Assembly (NCBI GenBank): GCA_902779675.1
Contig: CACZCK010000003.1
Coordinates: 305,863 to 369,862 of the forward strand
DNA: 64,000 bases
From: an uncultured Coriobacteriaceae bacterium
Lineage (GTDB): Bacteria; Actinomycetota; Coriobacteriia; Coriobacteriales; Atopobiaceae
Reading direction: 5' to 3'
The position numbers and the translations under genes were made by a program. Below are positions 17,236 to 27,633 of this stretch, piece by piece. Under the pieces are notes generated by a model. That model was not told where the DNA came from. It did not search any database and worked only from the letters and a program-made list of their open reading frames with translations. Each line of letters opens with the position of its first letter. The first letter of the stretch is position 1.

Positions 17236-18036
17236 ATGACCACCTCTAGCAAGCGCTTCGGACTTACCCGCCTGCTCGGCGCCACGGCGCTCACCCTCTC
17301 CCTCGCCCTGACGGGCTGCGGCACGTCCGAGTCTGCCAGCACCTCCGCCGAGGCACCAGCGTCCGAGGAGGAGGCCGCAGAGGAGACGGCCGACGAAGAG
17401 GTCGTACTCTCCGACGAGATCACCGAGGCTACCAACGTGGTCAAGACCATCGCCCAGACCGGCGACACCACCGGCGCCAACCAGCTGGACCAGATGCCCG
17501 CGCTCGAGGACGAGCAGCTGGGCTCGGTGGAGGGCGTGACCGACCTCGTGGAGGGCGAGGGCGAGGACGCCAAGGCGCCCTCCGGTCAGAAGCGCCTGGT
17601 CAACTGCGGCGTTGAGCTTCTCGTGCCCTCCACGTGGGAAGCCGCCAACACCTCCGATGGCATCGTGTTCCTGAGCCCCGACGGTGGTGTGATGGGTTCG
17701 ATAGCCAGCTACGACAAGCCCGCGGGCTCCCACTACGACCTCGAGGGGCTGGCCAAGGCCGTTCCCGCCTCCTCCGCCGAACGCGGCTTCACCGACATTC
17801 AGATTGGTGGCTACAACACCGGCTACTCCGCCAGCGGCACCCTGTGCTCCGCTTACGTGCTGTACACGGGCACCTACAACGGCACGCAGATTGCGCACTA
17901 CGTGCAGTTCGTGGAAAGCAAGTCCTACCTCAACGTCATCGAGATGATCGGTCAGGTCGACGACTTCCGCAACAACCTCGAGGACATCAACGGCATCGTC
18001 AACTCCGTCAAGTTCTACGGAGACGAGGCCATCTAG
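17236..18036 (+). CDS. Lipoprotein with acidic linker (tandem paralogue 1)
   Basis: The 266-residue protein has a lipoprotein signal (LLGATALTLSLALTGCG), a Ser/Ala/Glu-rich linker of about 70 residues, and a C-terminal globular domain of about 150 residues (LLVPSTWEAANTSDGIVFLS, IGQVDDFRNNLEDINGIVNS). It is anchored on the outer face of the membrane. Its domain matches that of the next gene in length and in the pattern S/TW..A.T.DG....SPDGGV, so they are tandem paralogues. The start at 17236 follows AAAGGA. The fold resembles small lipoproteins binding surface ligands; function unknown. Confidence 0.8.
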   Translation: MTTSSKRFGLTRLLGATALTLSLALTGCGTSESASTSAEAPASEEEAAEETADEEVVLSDEITEATNVVKTIAQTGDTTGANQLDQMPALEDEQLGSVEGVTDLVEGEGEDAKAPSGQKRLVNCGVELLVPSTWEAANTSDGIVFLSPDGGVMGSIASYDKPAGSHYDLEGLAKAVPASSAERGFTDIQIGGYNTGYSASGTLCSAYVLYTGTYNGTQIAHYVQFVESKSYLNVIEMIGQVDDFRNNLEDINGIVNSVKFYGDEAI

Positions 18037-18060
18037 CAAGCCGCATGGCATCGCTCACGC

Positions 18061-18098
18061 GACGGGCGGACGACCGGTTGGTCGCCCGCCCGTCTTTT
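18061..18098 (+). terminator. Rho-independent terminator after lipoprotein 1
   Basis: A 15-bp stem (GACGGGCGGACGACC with GGTCGCCCGCCCGTC, one mismatch) with a GGTT loop and a TTTT tail follows the stop by 25 bases. It separates the first lipoprotein from the second. Confidence 0.85.
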
Positions 18099-18208
18099 GC
18101 ACGCGTCCCACCAGCACCGCCGCACGCTTGCCCCATCTCCAACGGGCACCTCGCATGCCCGCGATGGTATATTGCTGTAAGTCGCTAACTCCCTGCAGAA
18201 AGCCGCCC

Positions 18209-18994
18209 ATGACGCCTTGCTCCCACACCGCCTCCCGCGCAGCAGCGCAAGCCATCGCCGCCCTGGCGCTCTGCATGGCGCTCGCGGGTTGCAGCATAGC
18301 CTCACCGGGCGCGCGGCATTCGCTGCCCACGGTCGAGCAGCGTGAGCAGGTGGCAAACACCAAGAGCGTCTCGTTTTCCCAACCTGTCGAGGCGCATAAG
18401 CTCCTAGCATGCCAGCTCGACCCACAAGGCGCGCAAAGCGACATCTCGGTGTTTCCCACGCGCACCATCGACCGGCTGACGCCCATCGGTGGCTACGACA
18501 TCCCCACCGGCTCGGACGACGTAAACAGCGCACTTGAGGGCACGGTGCTGCTCATGGCCCCTGGCATCCAGGTGACGCTTCCCGACTCCTGGCAGATTGC
18601 CAGCACCGACGACGGCTTTGACCTGCTCTCCCCCGATGACGGCGTCTGCGGTTGCGTAAGCAGCTGGCCTGTCGGCGAGGGCGTCAGCGAGGACGTCGCC
18701 TACCTCGCCTGCTCGCTACCCCATCGCATGGTCGACGCGCAGACCTGCACCGACGTGCGCATCGTCCACTACGAGAACCTCTATTCCACCAACGGCACCT
18801 TCTGCAGCACGCTCATCGTCTTTGTCAGCACGGTCGATGAGCAGGACGTCGTCACCATGGCACAGTACGTGCTGGGCAGAACGCAGCTCAGCTTGCTCTT
18901 CTTCGAGGCCGACAGCCGCAGCTTCTATGCCAACCTCGACGACCTGATCTCGGTGCAAAAGTCGCTGGCCTTCAGCGTCGGCGAGGAGGCTTAG
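18209..18994 (+). CDS. Lipoprotein (tandem paralogue 2)
   Basis: The 261-residue protein starts at 18209 (MTPCSHTASRAA), with lipobox MALAGCS. Its C-terminal domain (VTLPDSWQIASTDDGFDLLS, LSPDDGVCGCVSSW, then LDDLISVQKSLAF) parallels that of the preceding lipoprotein but it has a different linker and several extra cysteines. An alternative start further upstream adds a cysteine-containing tail with no better ribosome site. The clostripain-type lipoprotein starts 88 bases downstream on the same strand, so the two may be cotranscribed. Function unknown; surface-exposed location is inferred from the lipobox. Confidence 0.75.
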   Translation: MTPCSHTASRAAAQAIAALALCMALAGCSIASPGARHSLPTVEQREQVANTKSVSFSQPVEAHKLLACQLDPQGAQSDISVFPTRTIDRLTPIGGYDIPTGSDDVNSALEGTVLLMAPGIQVTLPDSWQIASTDDGFDLLSPDDGVCGCVSSWPVGEGVSEDVAYLACSLPHRMVDAQTCTDVRIVHYENLYSTNGTFCSTLIVFVSTVDEQDVVTMAQYVLGRTQLSLLFFEADSRSFYANLDDLISVQKSLAFSVGEEA

Positions 18995-19081
18995 GCCGCT
19001 ATGGGCCGCCCCCTCTCCCACCTACGGCGCGCGAGCAGCCCCCTGCGCGCAACCACCCCCACAGACACACAGGGAGGCCCC

Positions 19082-22000
19082 ATGCCTGGCACGCCCACAA
19101 GCCCCATGCGCCGTCTTGCCGTTGCGGTGGCGCTGACGCTCTCGCTGCTGGCGTGCGGATGCTCGCTTTTGCAGGCCATACCTGGGACCATCGGTGGCGG
19201 GCTGGCACCCAAGACCGCCGAGGTCGCAGAGCCGCTCTCCGAGCTTGACGCCGAGGGGGCCGAAACGCCCGAGGGTCCGAGTGCCAGCGAGGTACCCCTC
19301 GTGGCGAGTGGGTCGGTCGACCTGCCCAAGAGCCCCACGGACTACACGGTGCTCATGTACATGGTGGGCTCCGACCTCGAGACCAACTACAGCTGTGCCA
19401 CCCGCGACCTCGCCGAGATGCTTGAGGCCCAAGTCGATCCGCAGCGTGCCAACGTGGTGGTGTACACCGGCGGCAGCCAGCGCTGGCATGCCAACATCCC
19501 CAATGACCGCAACTGCGTCATCGACATCGCCTCGGGTCACGGCAAGGTGGCCGCAGCCACCGACCGATCGCTCAACATGGGCGACGCCGCAACCCTTGCG
19601 TCGTTCGTGCGCTGGGCGACGGAGAACTACCCCGCCGAGCACACGGCTCTCGTCTTGTGGGACCACGGCGGAGGTCCGGCGGGCGGCTACGGCTTCGACC
19701 AGATCTACCGCTTTGACTCGCTCAGCCTCGACGAGATGGCAGAGGCAATGGACGACGCGGGCTACGGCGGCGAACACAAGCTCGACTGGGTGGGCTTCGA
19801 CGCATGCCTCATGGCCTCAGTCGAGACCATGCGCGCCTGGCAACCCTACGCGGAGTGCTTCGTGGGCTCCGAGGACGTCGAGGACCAGTACGGGTGGGAC
19901 TACTCCTTCCTCGAGGAGTTGGGCAGCACCACCGACGCCCGTCAGGTCACCACCGCAGCGGTCGACTGCTTCGAACGCTTTCACCAGCAGCTTGCCGACA
20001 CCACTGGCGCGCAGCCCAACGCGACGCTCTCTGCAGTTGATCTGTCCTGCATCGATGCGATCTACGACGCCCTCGACGGCGTCTCGGAGGCCGTGCTCGC
20101 CGACTTCGAGCACAACGACTTCTCGGTAGTGGCCCGCGCACGCGAGCGCTGCCGCAGCTTTGGTGCCACCAGCGGGTCGGTCACAACGGGCGGCGCCCCG
20201 CTCGTCGACCTCGGCGACCTCGCCGAACGCCTGGCCAAGGGGCACGAGACCGAGGCGGCAGCCCTGAGCACCGCCATCGACGCCGCGGTCTACGCCAACT
20301 CCACCAACCTGACGGGCGCCCATGGCATCACACTGCACTTCCCACTCGCCGAAGGCGCGGCGGCGCAGGTGACGCCTGTCACGCAGGCGTATGGCAAGAT
20401 GCTCGACCAATACGCGCTGCAGGAGCAGAGCGCCTCGCAGGAGAGCTGGAGCCTTCCCGACCTGGTGACCAGCGGCGAAAGCCTGACCCTGCAGCTGAGC
20501 GGCACGCAGGATCGCAGTCTGGCCACCGCGAGCTACGCCGTGCTGGCCGACTTCGATGGGCGAGGCTACGTGCCCATCATGACCAACGTGCAGATCGAGC
20601 CGGACGAAACGGGATTGATCAGCATCCCCGCCGATCCGCAGCTCGTCGTCTCGGCCACCGACGACGCCATGCTCGTGCCCCTCACGCAGACCGATGCCAG
20701 TCCCGAGCGCCAGGTATACCGTTGCTCGTCGGCCTACCTGCTGCCTGGAAGCGAGTACCTCGACGCGCCTACCGGCTCGGAGCACGTGACGCTTTCGCTG
20801 ACCTTCGGCCCTGGCGAGCGTGAGGTCGGCGTGGCCTCCGTGGCGGCCGACGACGGTGCCGCCACGGAGGGACGCGCTTCCGCCGACCTGCAACGCTATC
20901 GGTCGCTCATGCTGTACCTGGGCGGATGGCAGTACCCCCAGCGTGCGGACGATGGCACCATGCTGCCGTTCACGAAGTGGACCGCTCTCAGCGGCAACCT
21001 CATGTGGTACGAGGCGCCCCTCGAGGGCGAGCTGGCCTTCGAGCGCCGACACGTCTCCGAGCTTGAGGGGACCTTTGCCCTCCAACTCGTCGTGTCCGAC
21101 GTCACAGGCGCCCAGCACGCCTCCGAGCTGGTGCCGCTGCAGAGCCGCACCGACCGCACCGCCACCGTGGCGACCGATGCGGGCAGGCTCACGTTCCTTG
21201 TGGAGGACGACCACGCCGAGCTGCTCGGGTACAAGGGCACCGACGAGCGCTTGGAGATTCCGGCGGAGGTCGAGGGAGTTCCCGTCACGGCCGTGGCTGA
21301 CGAAGCCTTCTCGAGCGACTGGCGAGTGGTCGAGCTCACGCTGCCCAGCACCATCACCTCCATCGGAGCCAACGCCCTCAGGTGCCATGCGGCAGAGCGC
21401 ATTGAGCTGGGCACAGGGCTGCGCAGCATAGGCATCGGCGCCCTCTGCGGATGCACCAACTTGCGCGAGCTCGAGCTGCCCGAGGGGCTGGAGTCGATCG
21501 GACGCGGAGCGCTCCGGCGCCTAGGCGTCGAATCGATCACCTTGCCCGCCTCCCTGAGCGAGCTTGGCGCGGGTGTGCTCACCAGCTGCGAAAGCCTCCA
21601 GAGCATCATGGTGGCACCGGGCTGCCCCTCCGCCCAACAACAGGACGGCGTGCTCTTCTCGCCCGACGGTCGCACGCTCGTCGCGTTCCCCGCAGGCAGG
21701 ACGGGCTCCTACACCCCGCCCGAGGGAACCGAGACCATCGGCTACGGTGCCTTTGCCGCAACCAACCTCGAAGCCATCACGCTGCCAGAGGGCGTCACCG
21801 CCATCGAGAACTGCGCCTTCTACTGCGCTTCGTTCGGCGAAAGCAGCACGCTTGCCTCCATCTCGCTACCCGACAGCCTGAGAAGCGTGGGGGCCTTTGC
21901 CTTCGGGGCGTCGATGCGCACCAACTACCTCGAGGAGGGACCCGCGATAGAGGAGCTGCATCTTGGTCCGAACCTCGAGTACGTTGGCCCCAGCGCCTTC

Positions 22001-23527
22001 AGCGGCCTCAACCTGCAACGCTTCGTGGTAGACGAGGCAAACCAGACCTTCTCCTCGCCCGGCGGGTTTTTGGCCAACAAGGCGGGAGACACCATCCTGG
22101 AAGCACCGAGCGGCATGGGACAGGTCGTGGTCGTGCCCGAGGGCGTCACCACCGTGGGCAAGGACGTGTTTGCCCTGTGCGCCACAGGCACCGACTTCGT
22201 GCTGCCCAGGTCGCTCTCGCGCATCTCGGTGCTGGCGTTTCCCTACCACTTTGACGGCGATGCCGGTGGCGCAGACGCCAGCCGCATCTACGACATCAGC
22301 ATCCATTGCGACGAGGGAACGGCAGCAGCCCAGTTTGCTGAGCGCCACAAGGTGAGCTGGGACACCGTTACCGACCCCGATGCCCTGAGCGCCAGCCGCG
22401 CCGTGGTCGAAGCCGACGGCATCACTCTCTCGTTCCTCGTCTATGGCGACCATGCCGTACTGCATGGCATCGAAACCAGCACCTACGACGCCGACCTGAC
22501 ACTTGCCATCCCCGCAACGGTCGAAGACGTACCCGTGACGACCATCGACGCCTGCAGGGAGTCCTCGGTGTCCGTCACTTGGAAGGCCGTCGTTCTGCCT
22601 GCCTCGCTCCAGAGCATCGATCCCGAGGCCATACCGCTCCTGACGTCGCGCGAGGGCTTTGCGATAGACGGGAACGGCGGCACGCTCACTACCGTCGACG
22701 GCGTGCTGTTTGGCGACGGCGGCACGATGCTGGTGGCCTTCGCACTGGCCGACCCCAACCCCACAGACGACGAGCCCTTTGCCTATGACGTGCCCGTCGG
22801 CACGCGCACCATCGGCGAGGGTGCCTTCAACAGCAGCGCGTTGGAGCGGGTGAGCCTGCCTTCGACGCTACGCATGGTGCGCGACCGCGCCTTCCAGTGG
22901 AACTACCATCTGGCCGACATCCAGATCTCTGAGGGACTCGAGCGCATCGGAGACCGCGCCTTCTATTGCCCGGCCACCTCCATCACGCTCCCCTCGACCC
23001 TCACCCATCTGGGTGACAATGCCCTCGACCTCGATGGCTTCGAGGGTCTGGTGCTGCCAGAGCGGCTCAAGAAGGTCGGCAGCTTTGTGTTCCACAGCTT
23101 TAACGGGACCTTCTCCACAGGCTCGGACACGCTGCATATCGGACGCAAGCTCTCGTCCATCGGCCAGGATACGTTCGATTCCCTCGCCATCACTGCGTTT
23201 GACGTTGACCCAGCCAACAAGACCTTCGCCTCTGTCGACGGGCTGCTCACCACCAAGGACGGCAAGACGCTCCTGCGCTGCCCGGCCGGGCTGGACGGGG
23301 AGCTGCGCATCCCCGAGGGCATCGAGCATCTGGAGCCTGGTTGCCTGGACGTCGCCACGGGTGTCACCGACGTGTACTTCCCCGCCTCGGCGGTCGGCGT
23401 CGATGCGTACCACGACTTCTCCGACGGCTCGGCAGCGCGGCAGGTCACCTTCCACTGCGCGTCCGGATCGGCAGCGGCGCTGTATGCCCGCGAACACGAC
23501 ATCCCGTGGACCGAGGAAGGCATCTGA
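19082..23527 (+). CDS. Clostripain-family (C11) cysteine protease fused to BspA-type leucine-rich repeats, lipoprotein
   Basis: The 1481-residue protein begins at 19082 behind GGGAGG and has a lipoprotein signal ending LLACGCS. Residues about 90-430 are a C11 peptidase: TVLMYMVGSDLETN, His195 in LVLWDHGGG and Cys242 in VGFDACLMAS, the catalytic dyad of clostripain. A beta-rich middle region follows, then two blocks of BspA/LRR_5 repeats (PSTITSIGANALRCHAAERI, PEGVTAIENCAFYCA, PSTLRMVRDRAFQ) up to the C-terminus. Clostripains cut after Arg or Lys; BspA repeats bind host proteins or glycans, so this is likely a surface protease that also attaches to host ligands. No calcium-dependent autoprocessing site is claimed. 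Confidence 0.88.
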   Translation: MPGTPTSPMRRLAVAVALTLSLLACGCSLLQAIPGTIGGGLAPKTAEVAEPLSELDAEGAETPEGPSASEVPLVASGSVDLPKSPTDYTVLMYMVGSDLETNYSCATRDLAEMLEAQVDPQRANVVVYTGGSQRWHANIPNDRNCVIDIASGHGKVAAATDRSLNMGDAATLASFVRWATENYPAEHTALVLWDHGGGPAGGYGFDQIYRFDSLSLDEMAEAMDDAGYGGEHKLDWVGFDACLMASVETMRAWQPYAECFVGSEDVEDQYGWDYSFLEELGSTTDARQVTTAAVDCFERFHQQLADTTGAQPNATLSAVDLSCIDAIYDALDGVSEAVLADFEHNDFSVVARARERCRSFGATSGSVTTGGAPLVDLGDLAERLAKGHETEAAALSTAIDAAVYANSTNLTGAHGITLHFPLAEGAAAQVTPVTQAYGKMLDQYALQEQSASQESWSLPDLVTSGESLTLQLSGTQDRSLATASYAVLADFDGRGYVPIMTNVQIEPDETGLISIPADPQLVVSATDDAMLVPLTQTDASPERQVYRCSSAYLLPGSEYLDAPTGSEHVTLSLTFGPGEREVGVASVAADDGAATEGRASADLQRYRSLMLYLGGWQYPQRADDGTMLPFTKWTALSGNLMWYEAPLEGELAFERRHVSELEGTFALQLVVSDVTGAQHASELVPLQSRTDRTATVATDAGRLTFLVEDDHAELLGYKGTDERLEIPAEVEGVPVTAVADEAFSSDWRVVELTLPSTITSIGANALRCHAAERIELGTGLRSIGIGALCGCTNLRELELPEGLESIGRGALRRLGVESITLPASLSELGAGVLTSCESLQSIMVAPGCPSAQQQDGVLFSPDGRTLVAFPAGRTGSYTPPEGTETIGYGAFAATNLEAITLPEGVTAIENCAFYCASFGESSTLASISLPDSLRSVGAFAFGASMRTNYLEEGPAIEELHLGPNLEYVGPSAFSGLNLQRFVVDEANQTFSSPGGFLANKAGDTILEAPSGMGQVVVVPEGVTTVGKDVFALCATGTDFVLPRSLSRISVLAFPYHFDGDAGGADASRIYDISIHCDEGTAAAQFAERHKVSWDTVTDPDALSASRAVVEADGITLSFLVYGDHAVLHGIETSTYDADLTLAIPATVEDVPVTTIDACRESSVSVTWKAVVLPASLQSIDPEAIPLLTSREGFAIDGNGGTLTTVDGVLFGDGGTMLVAFALADPNPTDDEPFAYDVPVGTRTIGEGAFNSSALERVSLPSTLRMVRDRAFQWNYHLADIQISEGLERIGDRAFYCPATSITLPSTLTHLGDNALDLDGFEGLVLPERLKKVGSFVFHSFNGTFSTGSDTLHIGRKLSSIGQDTFDSLAITAFDVDPANKTFASVDGLLTTKDGKTLLRCPAGLDGELRIPEGIEHLEPGCLDVATGVTDVYFPASAVGVDAYHDFSDGSAARQVTFHCASGSAAALYAREHDIPWTEEGI

Positions 23528-23559
23528 TTCTGTAGGCGCGGATGCTGTCGCAGCGGCAA

Positions 23560-24204
23560 TCAGAACTCGGCAAAGGAGGGCTCGCCCACCAGGCAGACGT
23601 CATCTCCGCCCATGAGCTCGATCATGGCCGCGACGAAGCGCTGTTCGTCGCCCGACTGGAAGGCGCAGGTCAGCTGCACGTCCTGCGCAAAGACCGAGTC
23701 CTTGATCTTGCCGCCGCAGTCGGCCACCAAGCGCTCCACGCGCCCGTAGGCGGCATAGGGCAGCACGCAAGTGAGTCGGGTGACCTGCGTCATGGTGACC
23801 AGCAGGCCGTCTGCCTGCGCTACAGCCACCGCCTCCTGGGTCGCTGCGGTATAGGCCCGCACCAGCCCTCCCGGCCCCAGCAGCGTGCCGCCAAAGTAGC
23901 GGGTCACCACGCAACACACGTCCGCCAAGCCGGCCCCGCGCAACACCTCCAGCGTGGGCATACCGCCCGTGCGCTGGGGCTCTCCGTCGTCGGAGCACCG
24001 CTCGCGGCCGTCGGCCAGTATCCAGGCAGGCACGTTGTGACGGGCATCGTGATGCCGCGCACGCACCTCGGCAATGAACTCGTCGGCCTCCCGCTCGGAG
24101 GAGACGTGACGCAGCTGCGCGATGAAGCGGCTGCGGCGGTCTACGAATTCGCCGGTGGCCTCGAGACCTGCGGCCAACGTCTGGTATCCGTCGGCGCGCA
24201 CCAT
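23560..24204 (-). CDS. yigZ: YigZ/IMPACT family protein
   Basis: The 214-residue protein shows the IMPACT N-terminal domain signature: SRFIAQLRHV, AEVRARHHDARHNV, CSDDGEPQRTGGMP and VVTRYFGGTLLGPGGLVRAY, then a ferredoxin-like C-terminal domain. Members bind ribosome- or nucleic-acid-related partners; the exact role is unsettled. The start at 24204 lies two bases after the HPr stop. It ends 32 bases from the converging protease gene. Confidence 0.9.
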   Translation of the reverse strand: MVRADGYQTLAAGLEATGEFVDRRSRFIAQLRHVSSEREADEFIAEVRARHHDARHNVPAWILADGRERCSDDGEPQRTGGMPTLEVLRGAGLADVCCVVTRYFGGTLLGPGGLVRAYTAATQEAVAVAQADGLLVTMTQVTRLTCVLPYAAYGRVERLVADCGGKIKDSVFAQDVQLTCAFQSGDEQRFVAAMIELMGGDDVCLVGEPSFAEF

Positions 24205-24205
24205 G

Positions 24206-24463
24206 CTAGAGCGACATCCTCATGAGTGCCTCGAGCGCAGACGCGGCCTCTGCCTCGTCGCTGCCCTCTACCTCCACGAGCAGCTCGTCACCCTTGATGC
24301 CACGCAGGGCCAGAAGGGATGCCATGCTCTTGCCGTCGGCCTTGTGCTCCGCATCGTATACCGAAACGTCGCTGGTCCACTTGGAGGCCTCGCGCGACAC
24401 CACGACGCATGAGCGGGCATGCAGGCCCTGGCTGTCGGCAATGACATGTGAGAACGACCTCAT
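24206..24463 (-). CDS. ptsH: HPr-family phosphocarrier protein
   Basis: The 85-residue protein has the HPr active site GLHARS with the phosphorylated His15 and a small four-stranded/three-helix layout of standard length. It passes phosphate from enzyme I to sugar-specific EIIA proteins in the PTS. A typical regulatory Ser46 is plausible in GKSMASLLAL. It sits between yigZ and the glucose-type EIIA in one minus-strand run, consistent with sugar uptake feeding the 6-phospho-beta-glucosidase. Enzyme I is not in this window. Confidence 0.93.
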   Translation of the reverse strand: MRSFSHVIADSQGLHARSCVVVSREASKWTSDVSVYDAEHKADGKSMASLLALRGIKGDELLVEVEGSDEAEAASALEALMRMSL

Positions 24464-24509
24464 GGTTCGTCCGCCCCTCTCCTGTGGCGCGATGGCGCCA
24501 CGCTTCCTG

Positions 24510-25049
24510 CTAGCACGACGCCCTCATGACCAGCGAGCCCGCGGCCACCCCACCGGGGGCAGCCTGGACGACGGAGGCATAGTCGTCGGAGTTGGTTACA
24601 ACAGTGATGGTGACGTCACTATACCCAGCCTCGGCAATCTTGTCGAGGTCCATGGTCATGAGCGCCTCGCCAGCCCGCACGTGCTGGCCCTTCTTCACGA
24701 AGCAGCAAAAGCCATCACCCTTCATGTTGACGGTGTCCACGCCCACATGAATGAGCACCTGAATGCCGTCGTCGGCAGTGAGGCCCAAGGCGTGCAGTGT
24801 TCCCGTGACGATGGTCACATACCCGCTTACCGGCGCATATACGACGCCCTCAGACGGTTTGACGCCCACGGCCATGCCCATGGCGCCTGACGCAAAAACC
24901 GGATCGGGCAGGTCCTCCATGCGTATGAGGGTCCCCGCACACGCGGCGTACACGCCGCCCTCCACCTTGTCGACCTCAACCGCAGAAGGGCGCGTCGGCG
25001 CGCGAGGCGGCTCCTCGACCTTGCCGAACAACAGCTCCAGAAGACCCAT
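24510..25049 (-). CDS. crr: Glucose-type PTS EIIA protein
   Basis: A 179-residue stand-alone EIIA of the glucose/beta-glucoside class: GGVYAACAGTLIRMEDLPDP, the APVSGYV turn, the phosphorylated His in IQVLIHVGVDTV and the C-terminal GYSDVTITVVTNSD. The start at 25049 (MGLLELLFGK) follows GGGGAG; the extra 12 codons upstream are rejected. It takes phosphate from HPr, encoded just downstream, and donates it to a membrane EIIBC not present here. The neighbour GH1 phospho-glucosidase suggests a beta-glucoside pathway. Confidence 0.9.
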   Translation of the reverse strand: MGLLELLFGKVEEPPRAPTRPSAVEVDKVEGGVYAACAGTLIRMEDLPDPVFASGAMGMAVGVKPSEGVVYAPVSGYVTIVTGTLHALGLTADDGIQVLIHVGVDTVNMKGDGFCCFVKKGQHVRAGEALMTMDLDKIAEAGYSDVTITVVTNSDDYASVVQAAPGGVAAGSLVMRASC

Positions 25050-25090
25050 GTCATCAGCTCCCCACCATGCGCAACGCCCATGCACACAAA

Positions 25091-25127
25091 GACCCCGCCA
25101 CCAGGGGCAGTCCCTGGTGGCGGGGTC
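25091..25127 (-). terminator. Terminator after the phospho-beta-glucosidase gene
   Basis: A 16-bp perfect stem (GACCCCGCCACCAGGG and complement) with a five-base loop sits 17 bases after the stop on the minus strand and is followed by TTTGTG. It separates bglA from the EIIA/HPr run. Confidence 0.88.
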
Positions 25128-25144
25128 ACTACCTCGTCAGACGC

Positions 25145-27057
<1,913 letters not shown>

Positions 27058-27605
27058 TCAAGGACCAAAAAAGAGAGTGTACCTTGGGCTTCCCCACGAG
27101 GTACGCGAATCTCGGAAGGCAAGGAGGAGACAATGACCGCACTGGCTCAGACCGAATGTCAGCAGCAATCCAACCGACAGCTCGTTGTATGCCATCAGAC
27201 CGCCGCCCTCTATTGGCGCGCGGTCAATCAGGGACGTCTTCCCCATCCCCAACCACTCGACCTGCGCCAGGTACCGGCATCGTGCATCCACGGATACCAC
27301 GACGCCTCTTGCGTCGACCTCTCACCCCTCGGCATATGCCTCCACCCAGACGGCATCAGCTCGAACCTGCTCACGGAGGCGATAGGCTTCGGTGCGTGGG
27401 AGCGGGCGGAACGGAGGCGTATCTTCGTCCCACAGGGCATCGCACTGCCCAACGCGGGTACGGCACCGCTGCACCTGCTCGTCTCGCAGCGAGCGCAGCG
27501 TTCGCACCAGCGCGGCATCGTCACCCATCTTCTTGCTCGCTCGGTACCGCCAGAATCCTTCTATCGGGTGAGCGACTCCTTGGTGGTTTCGTCGCCAGAG
27601 CTCAT
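27058..27605 (-). pseudogene. Decayed unknown gene downstream of pyrimidine phosphorylase
   Basis: A GAGGAGG ribosome site precedes the ATG at 27605, which gives only MSSGDETTKESLTR before TAG. The neighbouring frame is open and protein-like from there: WRYRASKKMGDDAALVRTLR, RDEQVQRCRTRVGQ, TEAYRLREQVRADAVWVEAY, then a TGA at 27322-27324 and a continuation VDARCRYLAQVEWLGMGKTS. One frameshift near 27560 and one nonsense codon (CGA to TGA would suffice) fit a broken gene of about 180 codons. The 3' limit is uncertain. I recognise no family. The alternative is chance open reading; the ribosome site and charged helical composition argue for a relic. Confidence 0.45.
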
Positions 27606-27633
27606 TTCGCTTGCGCCTCCTCGTGTCACAGCC

